Source: Franzmannia pantelleriensis
GTDB taxonomy: Bacteria; Pseudomonadota; Gammaproteobacteria; Pseudomonadales; Halomonadaceae
DNA length: 64,000 nucleotides
Direction: 5' to 3'
NCBI RefSeq assembly: GCF_900102875.1
Contig: NZ_FNGH01000001.1
Coordinates: 276,993 to 340,992 of the forward strand
Position 1 is the first letter of the stretch. Every line of letters starts with the position of its first letter. Below are positions 34,155 through 43,217 of the stretch, piece by piece. The notes under the pieces were generated by a model that searched no databases, had not been told where the DNA came from, and was given only the letters and a program-made list of their open reading frames with translations. Both the position numbers and the translations under genes were made by a program.

Positions 34155-34547
34155 ATGCGCTACGCCTTGTTGGTTCAGGGTGGGCCCTATAGCCATCAGG
34201 CAGCGCATTCGGCGCTGCGCTTTGCCGAGGCCGCGATTGCGCGCGGGCACCACCTCGAGACGGTGTTTTTCTACCATGATGGGGTATACAACGCCGCGCG
34301 TCTCGCCGCGCCGCCCCAGGACGAGCCGCACCTGGTGGATGGTTTCCGGTCGCTGCACGAGGCTCACGGCACCCAGCTCAAGGTATGCATCGCCGCAGGC
34401 CTGCGGCGCGGTCTGCTCGACGAGCGCGAGGCGGCCCGCCATGGCAAGCAGGGGCATAGCCTGGAAGCGCCGTTCGAGCTGACCGGGCTCGGTCAGTTGA
34501 TCGATGCCGGGCTCAGCCACGACCGACTCATCACCTTTTCCCCATGA
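34155..34547 (+). CDS. tusD: Sulfurtransferase complex subunit TusD
   Basis: A 130-residue subunit of the TusBCD hexamer, which carries sulfur from TusA to TusE for 2-thiouridine formation in the wobble base of Lys, Glu and Gln tRNAs. The DsrE fold is evident from MRYALLVQGGPY and ALRFAEAAIARGH. The active-site Cys is in LKVCIAAGLRRG, and the C terminus (LIDAGLSHDRLITF) fits TusD. AAGGAGAG is just before the ATG at 34155. First gene of tusD-tusC-tusB-tusE. Confidence 0.93.
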   Translation: MRYALLVQGGPYSHQAAHSALRFAEAAIARGHHLETVFFYHDGVYNAARLAAPPQDEPHLVDGFRSLHEAHGTQLKVCIAAGLRRGLLDEREAARHGKQGHSLEAPFELTGLGQLIDAGLSHDRLITFSP

Positions 34548-34554
34548 GGTTTCC

Positions 34555-34935
34555 ATGCAGCATGACAGCGTAGAGACCGCCGGTGAGCTACTGATAATAC
34601 TTCGCCATGCTCCCCACGGCAGCAGCTGGCTGCGCGAAGGGCTCGATGCGGCCCTGGTGGCAGCGGCTTTCGGCCGCCAGGTGACGCTGCTGTTCTGCGG
34701 CGAGGGGGTCACGGCGCTGGTGGCTGAACAGACCGCCGGGCCGCTGGGGCAGAAGGGCACCCAGCCGACGCTGGAGATGCTGGCGATGTATGATATCGAT
34801 ACGCTGCTGGTCGATCAGCAAGCGCTCGACGAGCGTGGGCTTACCGCGGCGGATCTACTGCTGCCGGTGAGACCGTTGGCGCCACCCCAACTGGCGGCGG
34901 CGCTGGCCGCCCACCCGCTGGTGCTGAATTTCTGA
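34555..34935 (+). CDS. tusC: Sulfurtransferase complex subunit TusC
   Basis: A 126-residue DsrF-type subunit of the TusBCD complex. LLIILRHAPHGSSWLREGLDAALVAAAF near the N terminus is the family start, and LYDIDTLL-like text (YDIDTLLVDQ) is near residue 82. It has no catalytic role of its own in the E. coli complex but is needed for assembly. The ATG at 34555 is seven bases after the tusD stop; an earlier in-frame codon at 34504 lies within tusD. Confidence 0.92.
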   Translation: MQHDSVETAGELLIILRHAPHGSSWLREGLDAALVAAAFGRQVTLLFCGEGVTALVAEQTAGPLGQKGTQPTLEMLAMYDIDTLLVDQQALDERGLTAADLLLPVRPLAPPQLAAALAAHPLVLNF

Positions 34936-34951
34936 AGGCCCGGAGACTGTC

Positions 34952-35242
34952 ATGATTCTGCATACCTTGAACCGATCACCCACCGAAAGCCGCGTCTATC
35001 GTCAGGCGCTGGCGGCAATGGGGCCTGATGATCGCCTGTTGCTGATCGAAGACGGTGTTCAGGGTGCGCTGCCCTCGCTAGTACGCCATTTCGGTGAACT
35101 CGAGGGGCGCTTGTTTGCCCTGCGCGAGGATCTCGAGGCGCGTGGCCTTGCCGGACGCTGTGCGGCCGAGGTGCTGGTGGTGGATGCCGATGGCTTCGTT
35201 GCCCTGACCGAGGAAGCGGACAAGACGGTGAGCTGGTTCTGA
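34952..35242 (+). CDS. tusB: Sulfurtransferase complex subunit TusB
   Basis: A 96-residue DsrH-type subunit of TusBCD. MILHTLNRSP at the N terminus, DRLLLIEDGVQGAL and the C-terminal TVSWF are characteristic. It lies 16 bases after tusC and its stop overlaps the tusE start by one base, so all four relay genes form one operon. Length matches E. coli TusB (about 95). Confidence 0.92.
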   Translation: MILHTLNRSPTESRVYRQALAAMGPDDRLLLIEDGVQGALPSLVRHFGELEGRLFALREDLEARGLAGRCAAEVLVVDADGFVALTEEADKTVSWF

Positions 35243-35595
35243 TGGCGTCCTCGGAAATATACCGTTATCTTGATGTGCTCGGAAAACCGGTGGCACTTGA
35301 TCCCGAAGGCTTTCTCATCCATCTCGACGATTGGTCTCCAGCCGTTGCCGAGGCGCTTGCCGCGGAGGAATCACGGACGCTCACCGACGAACACTGGGAA
35401 GTGATCGAGGTGCTGCGTGACTTCTATGACCGCTTCGAGGCCTCGCCGGCGATGCGACCGCTGGTCAAGGCGGTAGGCCAGGCGCTGGGCCCGGAGAAGG
35501 GCAAGTCGCTGCACCTGATGCGGTTGTTCCCGGACAGCCCGGCGAAGGTCGGCGCGCGGCTGGCCGGGCTACCCAAACCCGCCAACTGCCTGTAG
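35242..35595 (+). CDS. tusE: Sulfur relay protein TusE (DsrC-like)
   Basis: A 117-residue DsrC-family protein. Marks are DPEGFLIHLDDWSPAVAEALA, LTDEHWEVIEVLRDFYDRFEASPAMRPLVK (described by its ends) and the C-terminal arm KPANCL with the single sulfur-carrying Cys116. DsrC proper has two C-terminal Cys residues; one Cys fits TusE. It passes persulfide from TusD to MnmA. It overlaps tusB and is followed nine bases later by the acpH-like gene. Confidence 0.92.
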   Translation: MASSEIYRYLDVLGKPVALDPEGFLIHLDDWSPAVAEALAAEESRTLTDEHWEVIEVLRDFYDRFEASPAMRPLVKAVGQALGPEKGKSLHLMRLFPDSPAKVGARLAGLPKPANCL

Positions 35596-35603
35596 GCCGG
35601 CTG

Positions 35604-36185
35604 ATGAATTTCCTCGCCCACGCCTGGCTGGCGCGCCACGGCAGTGATGATTTTCTCTACGGCAACCTGATTGCCGACGGCGTCAAGGGCCGCGACCTTA
35701 GCGACTGGGCTGAGGCTACGGCGCAGGGGATTCGCCATCACCGTCGCGTTGACGCCTGGGTCGATCGGCATCCCCGCGTACTGGCGGCGCTTCAGCGAGC
35801 ACCACGCGCGCAGCGACGCTATGCGCCGATTGCCCTGGACCTGGTATGGGATCACTTCCTGGCGCGTGACAAGGCGCCGCTTACGGAGCAGCAGCTGTTG
35901 GTGGAGCGCTGCTACCGACTGCTCGCGGCGCGCTCGGCGCCGGCGCGGCTTGAGAGCATGGTGCCGTCCTTGGTCGCACACGACTGGCTGCGTGGCTACG
36001 CCGATTTCGATTTCACCTGCCGTGCGGTGGCCGGCATCGGCCAGCGCCTGACAGGCCCTAACCGGCTGGCCGAACTGGTGCCCTGGCTGTACGACGACTA
36101 CTCGGCGCTGGAGCACGATTTCCGGCAGCTGTGGCCAGCGGTGCATGAGGAGCTGGCTAGCGACGGCGCCTCACACCAGCCATAG
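35604..36185 (+). CDS. acpH: Acyl carrier protein phosphodiesterase
   Basis: A 193-residue protein of the ACP phosphodiesterase family. MNFLAHAWLA, DDFLYGNLIADGVKG, GIRHHRRVDAWVDRHP and ALDLVWDHFLAR give the His/Asp metal-site pattern of this HD-like family. The enzyme removes the 4'-phosphopantetheine group from holo-ACP. It follows tusE by nine bases, so it may be co-transcribed with the sulfur relay genes. It runs 15 bases into the 3' end of the convergent moeA gene. Confidence 0.88.
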   Translation: MNFLAHAWLARHGSDDFLYGNLIADGVKGRDLSDWAEATAQGIRHHRRVDAWVDRHPRVLAALQRAPRAQRRYAPIALDLVWDHFLARDKAPLTEQQLLVERCYRLLAARSAPARLESMVPSLVAHDWLRGYADFDFTCRAVAGIGQRLTGPNRLAELVPWLYDDYSALEHDFRQLWPAVHEELASDGASHQP

Positions 36186-37376
36186 GCAGTCGATCTCATC
36201 TCCCTGGCGTACCTCGCTATGCGGCGGAATCACCGCCAGCGCATCGGCTTGAATACAGGAAGACAAAACCCCCGAATTCTGGTCGCGAAAGGCGCGGGCC
36301 GTGATGCCCTTGGTGGTGAAGGTCAGCGCGACGCGCATATAGTGCTGGCGGGCCTGGGTGCGGGTGGCGAAATCCGCGTACGCGCGCAGTTGGGGCAACT
36401 CAGCAAGCGCCGGACAGCCGAGCAGCGCACCGACCAGCGGGCGCAGGAATAGCCAGGCGCCGACAAATCCCGATACCGGATTGCCGGGCAGGCCGACGAA
36501 GCGCGCGCTGCTGCCATCGGGTCGTGGCAGACGTCCGATAGCCAGTGGCTTGCCTGGCCGTATGGCAAGCCGCCACAGATCCAGCTCGCCTAGCTCGGTC
36601 AGCGCGGTCTTTACGTGGTCCTCCTCGCCGACGCTGACGCCGCCGGTGGACACTACCATGTCTGCCTGGGCGGCGGCGTCGGCCAAACAGCGCCGCGTCG
36701 TCTCGAGGTCATCGGCCACACGGCTAACCAGCACCACCTCGGCACCGAACTGCTCGATCAGCTGGCGCAGCATCGGCCGATTGGAGTTATAGATCTGCCC
36801 TGGGGCTAGCGGCTGGCCGGGGTCGATCACTTCGTCACCGGTGGAGAGCAGCGCCACCCGCGGCCGGCGCGTCACGCTCACCTCGGTAATCCCTTGGCCT
36901 GCCAGGTGGCCGAGCGCTGCGGCATTCAGCGTTTGGCCGGCCTCGAGCAGCACCGCGCCGGCGCTGACATCGCGGCCTCGCCGACGCAGGTTGTCGCCAG
37001 CGGGAATCCCTGCCGGGAACAATGCCAGCTCGTCATCGCGCTCGACGCGTTCCTGCATCACCACACAGTCGGCACCGGGCGGGATCTCACCCCCGGTGAA
37101 GATCCGTGCGCAGCTGCCTGGCGCCAGCGGCTTGGCCGGCTGGCCGGCGGTGATGCGCTGGGAGATTGGCAACCACTGCCCGGCGTCGCGACTGTTCAGC
37201 GCATAGCCGTCCATGGCGCTGTTGTCGAAGGGGGGCACGTCGAGGCGTGCGGTGACGCTGTCGGCCAGCACGCGTCCGCCGGCGACGTCCAGCGGTAGGG
37301 GTTCCGCCGCCAGCCGTGTGACGCCATCAAGCAGGGCGGCCAGCGCGGCTTTCACGGGCTGCAGGTCGTCAGCCAT
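36171..37376 (-). CDS. moeA: Molybdopterin molybdenumtransferase MoeA
   Basis: A 401-residue enzyme that inserts molybdate into adenylated molybdopterin. Family marks are [67 protein letters not shown] and [11 protein letters not shown]. The ATG at 37376 has GGAG ten bases upstream; a GTG at 37385 is less well spaced. It overlaps the moaB end by eight bases. Its products serve the xanthine and formate dehydrogenases encoded in this window. Confidence 0.95.
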   Translation of the reverse strand: MADDLQPVKAALAALLDGVTRLAAEPLPLDVAGGRVLADSVTARLDVPPFDNSAMDGYALNSRDAGQWLPISQRITAGQPAKPLAPGSCARIFTGGEIPPGADCVVMQERVERDDELALFPAGIPAGDNLRRRGRDVSAGAVLLEAGQTLNAAALGHLAGQGITEVSVTRRPRVALLSTGDEVIDPGQPLAPGQIYNSNRPMLRQLIEQFGAEVVLVSRVADDLETTRRCLADAAAQADMVVSTGGVSVGEEDHVKTALTELGELDLWRLAIRPGKPLAIGRLPRPDGSSARFVGLPGNPVSGFVGAWLFLRPLVGALLGCPALAELPQLRAYADFATRTQARQHYMRVALTFTTKGITARAFRDQNSGVLSSCIQADALAVIPPHSEVRQGDEIDCLWLV

Positions 37377-37899
37377 GGGTGCCACGCTCCGGTATCACCA
37401 GGTTGGCGAAGTTGCACGGCTTGTGGCGGCTATCCAGTTGCTCGAGCAGAATGCCGTCCCAGGCCGTACGGCAGGCGCCGGTTGAGCCGGGCAGGCAGAA
37501 CACCACGGTGGCATTGGCAAGTCCGCCCAGGCAGCGACTCTGGATGGTCGAGCTGCCGACGTCGTCAAACGAGAGTTGGCGGAACAGTTCGCCGAAACCT
37601 TCGATGGGCTTGTCGAACAGTACCCTCACCGCCTCGGGTGTCGAATCGCGTCCGGTGAAGCCTGTCCCGCCGGTTGTCAGTATCACCTGCACGCTGGGGT
37701 CAGCGATCCAAGCGGCGACCTGAGCACGGATGCGGTAGACGTCGTCGACCACGATGCGCTTGTCGGCCAGGTGGTGCCCGGCCTCGGTGAGGCGCTCGAC
37801 CAGCAATTGACCGCTGCGGTCGGTGGTCTCAGTGCGGGTGTCGGAGACCGTCAGTACCGCAACGTTGAGCGGCACCTGGGTGTTGCGATCATCGCTCAT
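37369..37899 (-). CDS. moaB: Molybdenum cofactor biosynthesis protein MoaB
   Basis: A 176-residue MoaB/Mog-family protein. [21 protein letters not shown] is the N-terminal mark, [19 protein letters not shown] carries the molybdopterin-binding loop, and [14 protein letters not shown] closes the domain. The family adenylates molybdopterin (Mog) or is structurally equivalent (MoaB). It overlaps moeA and lies three bases from the DUF1244 gene, so the three may be co-transcribed. Confidence 0.93.
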   Translation of the reverse strand: MSDDRNTQVPLNVAVLTVSDTRTETTDRSGQLLVERLTEAGHHLADKRIVVDDVYRIRAQVAAWIADPSVQVILTTGGTGFTGRDSTPEAVRVLFDKPIEGFGELFRQLSFDDVGSSTIQSRCLGGLANATVVFCLPGSTGACRTAWDGILLEQLDSRHKPCNFANLVIPERGTHG

Positions 37900-37902
37900 G
37901 GG

Positions 37903-38211
37903 TCAGCCCTTGTGCGAATGGCGCGCCTCGAGGGCGGCGAGTTGCTCGGGACTGGCCGGCGTCTGGTGCTTGTCCTTCCACTCCTGATAGGGCATGCCGT
38001 AGACGTACTCGCGAGCGTCGTCGAGATCGAGCGCCACGTCGCGTTCGTCGGCGGCGTTGACCAGCCACTTGGAGAAGCAGTTGCGGCAGAAGCCGGCGAG
38101 CACCATGAGGTCGATGTTCTGCACTTCCTTGTGCTCGTCGAGGTGCTTGAGCAGGCGCCGGAAGGCGGCGGCTTCGAGTTCGGTGCGGGTGGCGTCGTCG
38201 AGATGTTGCAT
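37903..38211 (-). CDS. DUF1244 family protein
   Basis: A 102-residue protein of unknown function found in many proteobacteria. The diagnostic segments are QNIDLMVLAGFCRNCFSKWLV (Cys pair C-x2-C) and AREYVYGMPYQEWKDKHQ. AGGA just before the ATG at 38211 supports this start; longer in-frame starts reach 38301 and would cover the downstream terminator of the formate dehydrogenase operon. The paired Cys residues suggest metal binding or redox activity, which is inference. Followed three bases later by moaB. Confidence 0.85.
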   Translation of the reverse strand: MQHLDDATRTELEAAAFRRLLKHLDEHKEVQNIDLMVLAGFCRNCFSKWLVNAADERDVALDLDDAREYVYGMPYQEWKDKHQTPASPEQLAALEARHSHKG

Positions 38212-38261
38212 GGTGTTCCTCATGTCGGAAATAGGTGTCGGCGTTTGACGCCAAGCATAAC

Positions 38262-38287
38262 AAAAGACACCGCCCGTGGGCGGTGTC
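38262..38287 (-). terminator. Intrinsic terminator of the formate dehydrogenase operon
   Basis: On the minus strand a perfect 10-base stem (GACACCGCCC/GGGCGGTGTC, 38266-38287, two-base loop) is followed by TTTTG (38265-38261). It lies 23 bases after the gamma-subunit stop. Confidence 0.85.
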
Positions 38288-38310
38288 CAATGGGGCGTCA
38301 ATTATCGGTA

Positions 38311-39354
38311 TTAGCCAGGTTGGCTGGGAGCAGGGCGCTCGTCTTCACCAGCAGCGGGTGTGTCGAGTTGCTCAGCATCGACGGCCTGGTCCTTGACCTC
38401 TTCGTACCACAGGTTGTGGTGCTCCTTGGCCCAGACTTCATCGACGTACCCGGTCTTCATGCCCTCCAGGGAGCCTTCGGTGCCGATGGTGCCGATATAG
38501 ATATGGCCAAGTGCCACGGCGGTCAGGCCGAGGGCCGCCACCGCATGGATGACGTTGGCCCACATCATGGTGTCGCGGGACTGGTCGAAGTTAGGGAAGT
38601 TGAGCACCAGGCCGCTGATGATCACCGCCACGCCAGCGGTGGCCAGCAGCCAGTACCAGACCTTCTCACCGGCGTTGGCGAAACCGGCATCGGGGTGACC
38701 CTTGCCGACCAGTCCACCGCCTTTCTTGAACCAGGCCAGGTCGTGCTTCTTCGGCAGGTTATGCTTGAAGAATTTGGCCAGGATGATCAGCAGCAGGATC
38801 CCGAACAGCGGTCCCAGATAGTTGTGCGATACCTTCGAGGCCGAGATCATCGCCCCCCACACCGCATCACCGAACAGCGAGCGGAACACGTACTTGCCGT
38901 AGAGGATATTGAGCCCCGACAGCGCCAGGATGATGAACAGCGACGCAACGCTCCAGTGCAGGGTGCGCTCCAGCGCCGACCAGCGGAACAGCTTGCGGCC
39001 GGTGGGGCGTTCGTCGAGGTTCTTGCGGCCGAAGATCACATAGAACAGCGCGATCATCACGATCATGGCGCCGATCGCGATCAGGCCGAAGGGCGTGACC
39101 CAGTGGTTGCGTATCTCCCGCCAAGTCTGGCCGGCGGCATTGATCAGATTGTAGTTGGAATCATGGCGCGAGTCGCGATAGTTGGCATCGACCTCGCCAC
39201 TTCTCACTTGTCGCCAGGTGTCGGCATCAGCGGCGCCCACCGAGGTGGAGATCTCGCGGCCGGGGTCGGCCGACTGCGCCACGGCCTGACTGCCGACGCC
39301 AAGCGTCAGCAGCGTCATCAACAGCACGATACAGACATGTCTGAACAGGGACAT
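38311..39354 (-). CDS. Formate dehydrogenase gamma subunit (cytochrome b556)
   Basis: A 347-residue membrane cytochrome that passes electrons from the iron-sulfur subunit to quinone. A signal-peptide-like N terminus (ends AVAQSA near residue 28) is followed by about 70 extracytoplasmic residues and roughly five membrane helices. Candidate heme His residues are in LERTLHWSVASLF, KVSHNYLG, NVIHAVAALG and ALGHIYIG. It is longer than E. coli FdnI (217) because of the N-terminal extension, as in many non-enteric homologues. Last gene of the operon, 11 bases after the beta subunit, before an intrinsic terminator. Confidence 0.92.
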   Translation of the reverse strand: MSLFRHVCIVLLMTLLTLGVGSQAVAQSADPGREISTSVGAADADTWRQVRSGEVDANYRDSRHDSNYNLINAAGQTWREIRNHWVTPFGLIAIGAMIVMIALFYVIFGRKNLDERPTGRKLFRWSALERTLHWSVASLFIILALSGLNILYGKYVFRSLFGDAVWGAMISASKVSHNYLGPLFGILLLIILAKFFKHNLPKKHDLAWFKKGGGLVGKGHPDAGFANAGEKVWYWLLATAGVAVIISGLVLNFPNFDQSRDTMMWANVIHAVAALGLTAVALGHIYIGTIGTEGSLEGMKTGYVDEVWAKEHHNLWYEEVKDQAVDAEQLDTPAAGEDERPAPSQPG

Positions 39355-39365
39355 GGGCGGCCTCC

Positions 39366-40001
39366 TTACCCTTGGCGGGTGGCATCGTAGGCCAGGTTGT
39401 CCATGCGCGCTGCGGCGGTGTCGGGGCCCTGGCGATTGACCTCTGACCAGGCGCCGTCTTCATGACCGCGCTGCACCACACGCTGGCGGAAGATATCGGC
39501 GACGGTCTGGGCGTCACCTGCCAGCAGTGCCTTGGTGGAGCACATTTCGGCGCACAGCGGCAGCTTGCCCTCGGCGATACGGTTGGCCCCGTACTTTTCG
39601 TACTCCTCTTCCTTGGAGTCGGCGGGACCGCCGGCACAGAAGGTGCACTTGTCCATCTTGCCGCGTTCGCCGAAAGCGTTCTGCTTGGGGAACTGCGGGG
39701 CACCGAACGGGCAGGCGTAGAGGCAGTAGCCGCAGCCGATGCACAGATCCTTGTCGTGCAGCACGATGCCGTCGTCGGTCTTGTAGAAACAGTCGGTGGG
39801 GCAGACCGCCATGCACGGGGCGTCGTCACAGTGCATGCAGGCCACTGAAATCGATACCTCGGTGGGTTCGCCGTCGTTGAGGGTCACCACGCGGCGGCGC
39901 TGGATGCCCCACTCCACGTCGTTGGCGTTCTTGCAGGCGGTGACGCAGCCGTTGCAGTCGATGCAGCGTTCGGCGTCACACATGAATTTCATCTGGGCCA
40001 T
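39366..40001 (-). CDS. Formate dehydrogenase iron-sulfur beta subunit
   Basis: A 211-residue ferredoxin-like subunit with four cysteine clusters: CDAERCIDCNGCVTAC, CMHCDDAPCMAVCP, CIGCGYCLYACPFG, and later CTFCAGGP with CAEMC. They ligate four 4Fe-4S clusters that wire the catalytic subunit to cytochrome b. AGGAG precedes the ATG at 40001; an in-frame start at 40028 lies upstream of this ribosome site. The single C-terminal membrane anchor of E. coli FdnH is absent. It sits between the alpha and gamma genes. Confidence 0.93.
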   Translation of the reverse strand: MAQMKFMCDAERCIDCNGCVTACKNANDVEWGIQRRRVVTLNDGEPTEVSISVACMHCDDAPCMAVCPTDCFYKTDDGIVLHDKDLCIGCGYCLYACPFGAPQFPKQNAFGERGKMDKCTFCAGGPADSKEEEYEKYGANRIAEGKLPLCAEMCSTKALLAGDAQTVADIFRQRVVQRGHEDGAWSEVNRQGPDTAAARMDNLAYDATRQG

Positions 40002-40061
40002 GGTGTTTCTCCTATTCCGGCGCGGCATACCTGCCGCGCCGTCAAGCGGTCAGGGTCGCGG

Positions 40062-42914
40062 TCAGGCGCGTTCGATCCGGCAGATGGTGCACTTGGTTTC
40101 CTGCATGAGTGTCACCGGGTCGTAGCCGTAGGTGGTGGCGGTGTTGGCCGCCTCGCCGAGGATGTAGGGATCCGAGCCTTCGGGGTAGCGGTCGCGCAGG
40201 CTCTCGCCCTGGAACATGCCACCGAAGTGGAACGGCATGAAGGCGACGCCGCGGTCGACCCGCCGGGTGACCATCGCCTTGACCTTGACGCGGCCCCCTT
40301 CGGCACCCTCGACCCAGACCTCGTCACCGTCGCTGATGCCGATATCGTTGGCGTTGGTCGGATTGATCTCGACGAACATTTCCTGCTGCAGCTCGGCGAG
40401 CCACGACATCGAACGGGTCTCTTCGCCACCTCCTTCGTACTCGACCAGCCGGCCGGACGTCAGGATGATCGGGTACTCGCTGGAGTTGTCGCGATCCTGA
40501 ATGGTCTTGTAGAGCGTCGGCAGGCGCATGATCGAGTCGAAGTCGTCCCAGGTCGGGAAGCGTTCGACCAGATCGCGGCGCGTGGTGTAGAGCGGTTCGC
40601 GGTGCTTGGGCACTTCGTCCGGGAAGGTCCAGACGATGGCACGAGCCTTGGCGTTGCCGTAGGGGGCGCAGCCGTGCTCGATGGCCACGCGCTGGATACC
40701 GCCGGAGAAGTCGGTCTTCCAATTCTCGCCGTCGGCGGCCTGTTTCTCTTCATCGGTGAGGTCGTCCCACCAGCCAAGATCCTTGAGCATCTGAGCGGTG
40801 AACTCGGGGTAGCCGTCGGTGAGGTCGGAGTCCACCGGCGCCGAGCCGTCGGCGAGCAGATTGACGCCGTTGCGCTCGATGCCGAAGCGCGCACGGAACC
40901 CCATCCCGCCTTCCTTCACTGGCACGCTGGTGTCGTAAAGATTGGGTGAGCCGGGGTGGCGGAACTCCGGGGTGCCCCAGCACGGCCAGGGCAGGCCATA
41001 GTAGTCGCCGTCCGCCGGACCGCCCTCGGCGCGCAGGTTGCTGAAGCTGAAGGTGTGCCAGTTCTGCTGGTGCTCCTTGAGGCGCTCGGGGCTCTGGCCG
41101 GTGTAACCAACGGTCCACATGCCGCGGTTGATCTCGCGCAGGATATCCTCGATCAGCGGCTCGTCGCCGTTCATCTCGATATTCTTGACGAACTCATCGC
41201 CGAAGCCGAGCTTACGTGCGAAGCGATACATGATCTCGTGGTCGGGCTTGGCTTCGAACAGCGGCTCGATGACCTTGTCGCGCCACTGTAGCGAACGGTT
41301 GGTGGCGGTAACGCTGCCGGTGGTCTCGAACTGGGTGGCGGCGGGAAGCAGGTAGACGCCGTCCGAGCGGTCGTGCATGACGGCGGCGACGGTGGGGTAA
41401 GGGTCGACAATGACCATCATGTCGAGTTTCTGCATCGCCTGCTGCATTTCCGGCCCGCGGGTCTGGGAGTTGACCGCATGGCCCCAGTAGAACATCGCCT
41501 TGAGCGCGGTGCGCTGGGAGATGTTGTCGTCTTCCTCTAGCACGCCATCGACCCAGCGCGACACGGTAATGCCGGCGGTGTTCATGGGCCTGCCATCGGC
41601 GTATTCGACGTCCTCGAAGCGGCTTTGCAGCCACTCATAGTCGACGTCCCAGACCTTGGCCCAGTGCTGCCAGGCACCTTCGGCGAGACCGTAGTAGCCG
41701 GGTAACGAGTCGGAGCCGAGGCCCAGGTCAGTGGCGCCCTGAACGTTGTCGTGCCCGCGCAGGATGTTGGCACCGCCACCGGATTTGCCGATGTTGCCCA
41801 GCGCCAGCTCCAGGATGCAGTAGGCGCGGGTGTTGTTGTTGCCGGTGGTGTGCTGGGTACCGCCCATGCACCACACCACGCACCCGGGCCGGTTGTCGGC
41901 GAGGCGCTTGGCAGTGTCATACATGGCACTCTCGGGAACCCCGGTAACGTCTTCGACCACGTCTGGGGTGAACTGAGCGACTTCAGCACGCACGTCTTCC
42001 ATGCCGTAGACGCGTTGGGCGATATACTCGCGATCTTCCCAGCCGTTCTCGAAGATGTGCCACAGCAGGCCCCAGATGAAGGCCACGTCTGAGCCGGGGC
42101 GCAGTCGCACGTACTTGTTGGCCTTGGCCGCAGTGCGGGTGAAGCGAGGATCGGCGACGATGATGTCGCAGTTGTTCCTCTCCTTGGCCATGAGGATGTG
42201 CTGCATGGCCACCGGGTGCGCTTCGGAGGGGTTGGAGCCGATGAACAGGATCGAACGACTGTTCTGCATGTCGTTGAGCGAATTGGTCATCGCGCCGTAG
42301 CCCCAGGTGTTGGCTACCCCGGCAACGGTGGTGGAGTGACAGATGCGTGCCTGGTGGTCGGTGTTATTGGTACCCCACATCGAGGCCAGCTTGCGCATGA
42401 AGTAGGCCTGTTCATTGTTGAACTTGGCCGACCCTAGCCAGTAGACGCTGTCCGGGCCATACGCCTCGCGCAGTTCCAGCAGCTTGTCGCCGATCTCATC
42501 GATGGCATCATCCCAGCTCATGCGCTGCCACTCGCCGCCGACCAGCTTCATCGGGTACTTGAGACGCCGGGTAGAGTGGCCGTGCTGACGCAGCGAGGCG
42601 CCCTTGGCGCAGTGAGCACCGCGACTGATCGGATGGTCAAAGGCCGGCTCCTGCTTGGTCCAGACGCCTTCCTGAACCTCGGCGTAGGTGCCACAGCCCA
42701 CCGAACAGTGCGTGCAGATGGTGCGTTTGGTCTCGACCGGTGCATCGGAGACCGGCGTCTTGCCGCTGGCTTCGGCTGGGCGCAGCATGCCGTTGCCCAG
42801 GAACCCGGCTGCGGCCAGGCCGCCGGTGGTGGCACCGCTACGCTTCAGGAACTGGCGGCGGGAGATGCCTAGCCCCGGCTTGGCGGGAGTGGTGGCTTTT
42901 TTTGTCAAGCGCAT
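40062..42914 (-). CDS. Formate dehydrogenase catalytic alpha subunit (Cys type)
   Basis: A 950-residue molybdenum (or tungsten) bis-MGD oxidoreductase oxidising formate to CO2. The Tat signal SRRQFLKRSG is at about residues 19-28, so it is exported folded. A 4Fe-4S cluster binds at CTHCSVGCGTYAE...GAHCAKGA. The catalytic position ARICHSTT carries Cys192 (TGT codon at 42341-42339), where E. coli FDH-N has selenocysteine. FIGSNPSEAHP and MGGTQHTTGNNN are cofactor loops. Accessory genes lie upstream in the same orientation. Periplasmic location with quinone-linked electron transfer is inferred from the Tat signal and cytochrome subunit. Confidence 0.95.
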   Translation of the reverse strand: MRLTKKATTPAKPGLGISRRQFLKRSGATTGGLAAAGFLGNGMLRPAEASGKTPVSDAPVETKRTICTHCSVGCGTYAEVQEGVWTKQEPAFDHPISRGAHCAKGASLRQHGHSTRRLKYPMKLVGGEWQRMSWDDAIDEIGDKLLELREAYGPDSVYWLGSAKFNNEQAYFMRKLASMWGTNNTDHQARICHSTTVAGVANTWGYGAMTNSLNDMQNSRSILFIGSNPSEAHPVAMQHILMAKERNNCDIIVADPRFTRTAAKANKYVRLRPGSDVAFIWGLLWHIFENGWEDREYIAQRVYGMEDVRAEVAQFTPDVVEDVTGVPESAMYDTAKRLADNRPGCVVWCMGGTQHTTGNNNTRAYCILELALGNIGKSGGGANILRGHDNVQGATDLGLGSDSLPGYYGLAEGAWQHWAKVWDVDYEWLQSRFEDVEYADGRPMNTAGITVSRWVDGVLEEDDNISQRTALKAMFYWGHAVNSQTRGPEMQQAMQKLDMMVIVDPYPTVAAVMHDRSDGVYLLPAATQFETTGSVTATNRSLQWRDKVIEPLFEAKPDHEIMYRFARKLGFGDEFVKNIEMNGDEPLIEDILREINRGMWTVGYTGQSPERLKEHQQNWHTFSFSNLRAEGGPADGDYYGLPWPCWGTPEFRHPGSPNLYDTSVPVKEGGMGFRARFGIERNGVNLLADGSAPVDSDLTDGYPEFTAQMLKDLGWWDDLTDEEKQAADGENWKTDFSGGIQRVAIEHGCAPYGNAKARAIVWTFPDEVPKHREPLYTTRRDLVERFPTWDDFDSIMRLPTLYKTIQDRDNSSEYPIILTSGRLVEYEGGGEETRSMSWLAELQQEMFVEINPTNANDIGISDGDEVWVEGAEGGRVKVKAMVTRRVDRGVAFMPFHFGGMFQGESLRDRYPEGSDPYILGEAANTATTYGYDPVTLMQETKCTICRIERA

Positions 42915-42949
42915 CGAATCATTCCTCTTAACCGTGAACCGCGAAGGCG

Positions 42950-43150
42950 TCAGTCACGCAGCGTGGCGTAGAAGGCGCGGATATGGTCGGTTTCCCGGTA
43001 GCGCAGCGGCGCATCCTGGGTCTCGCTTGCGGGTTTGTCGGCTTGTACCAGCGTGACGTTGCCGATCACTGCGGCGGTACCGGCAGCGGCGCCGCCGATA
43101 CCCATCACACGCAGGAAACGACGCCGCTGAGGGTTATGTTGGTCAGGCAT
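42950..43150 (-). CDS. Small Tat-signal protein of the formate dehydrogenase operon
   Basis: A 66-residue protein with a twin-arginine signal, QRRRFLRVMGIGGAAAGTAAV, and a short conserved tail RYRETDHIRAFYATLRD. Such proteins are regularly found just upstream of non-enteric formate dehydrogenase alpha genes. Function is unknown; it may assist Tat export or assembly of the alpha subunit. It lies 35 bases before the alpha gene and about 70 bases after the TorD-like gene. Confidence 0.85.
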   Translation of the reverse strand: MPDQHNPQRRRFLRVMGIGGAAAGTAAVIGNVTLVQADKPASETQDAPLRYRETDHIRAFYATLRD

Positions 43151-43217
43151 GCTGTGTTTCTCCTCGTTGCTTCTTGTCTGTTAACAGCGTAGCGGTTGTA
43201 GGGCTTGCCTCCATGCC

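Noticed and set aside
37576-39390. 604-residue open frame on the + strand
   Set aside because: It is the antisense shadow of moaB, the DUF1244 gene and the formate dehydrogenase gamma gene, all of which have clear motifs; its protein is low-complexity.
42339-42341. Possible selenocysteine codon in formate dehydrogenase alpha
   Set aside because: The codon at the catalytic position is TGT (Cys), so no recoding is needed.
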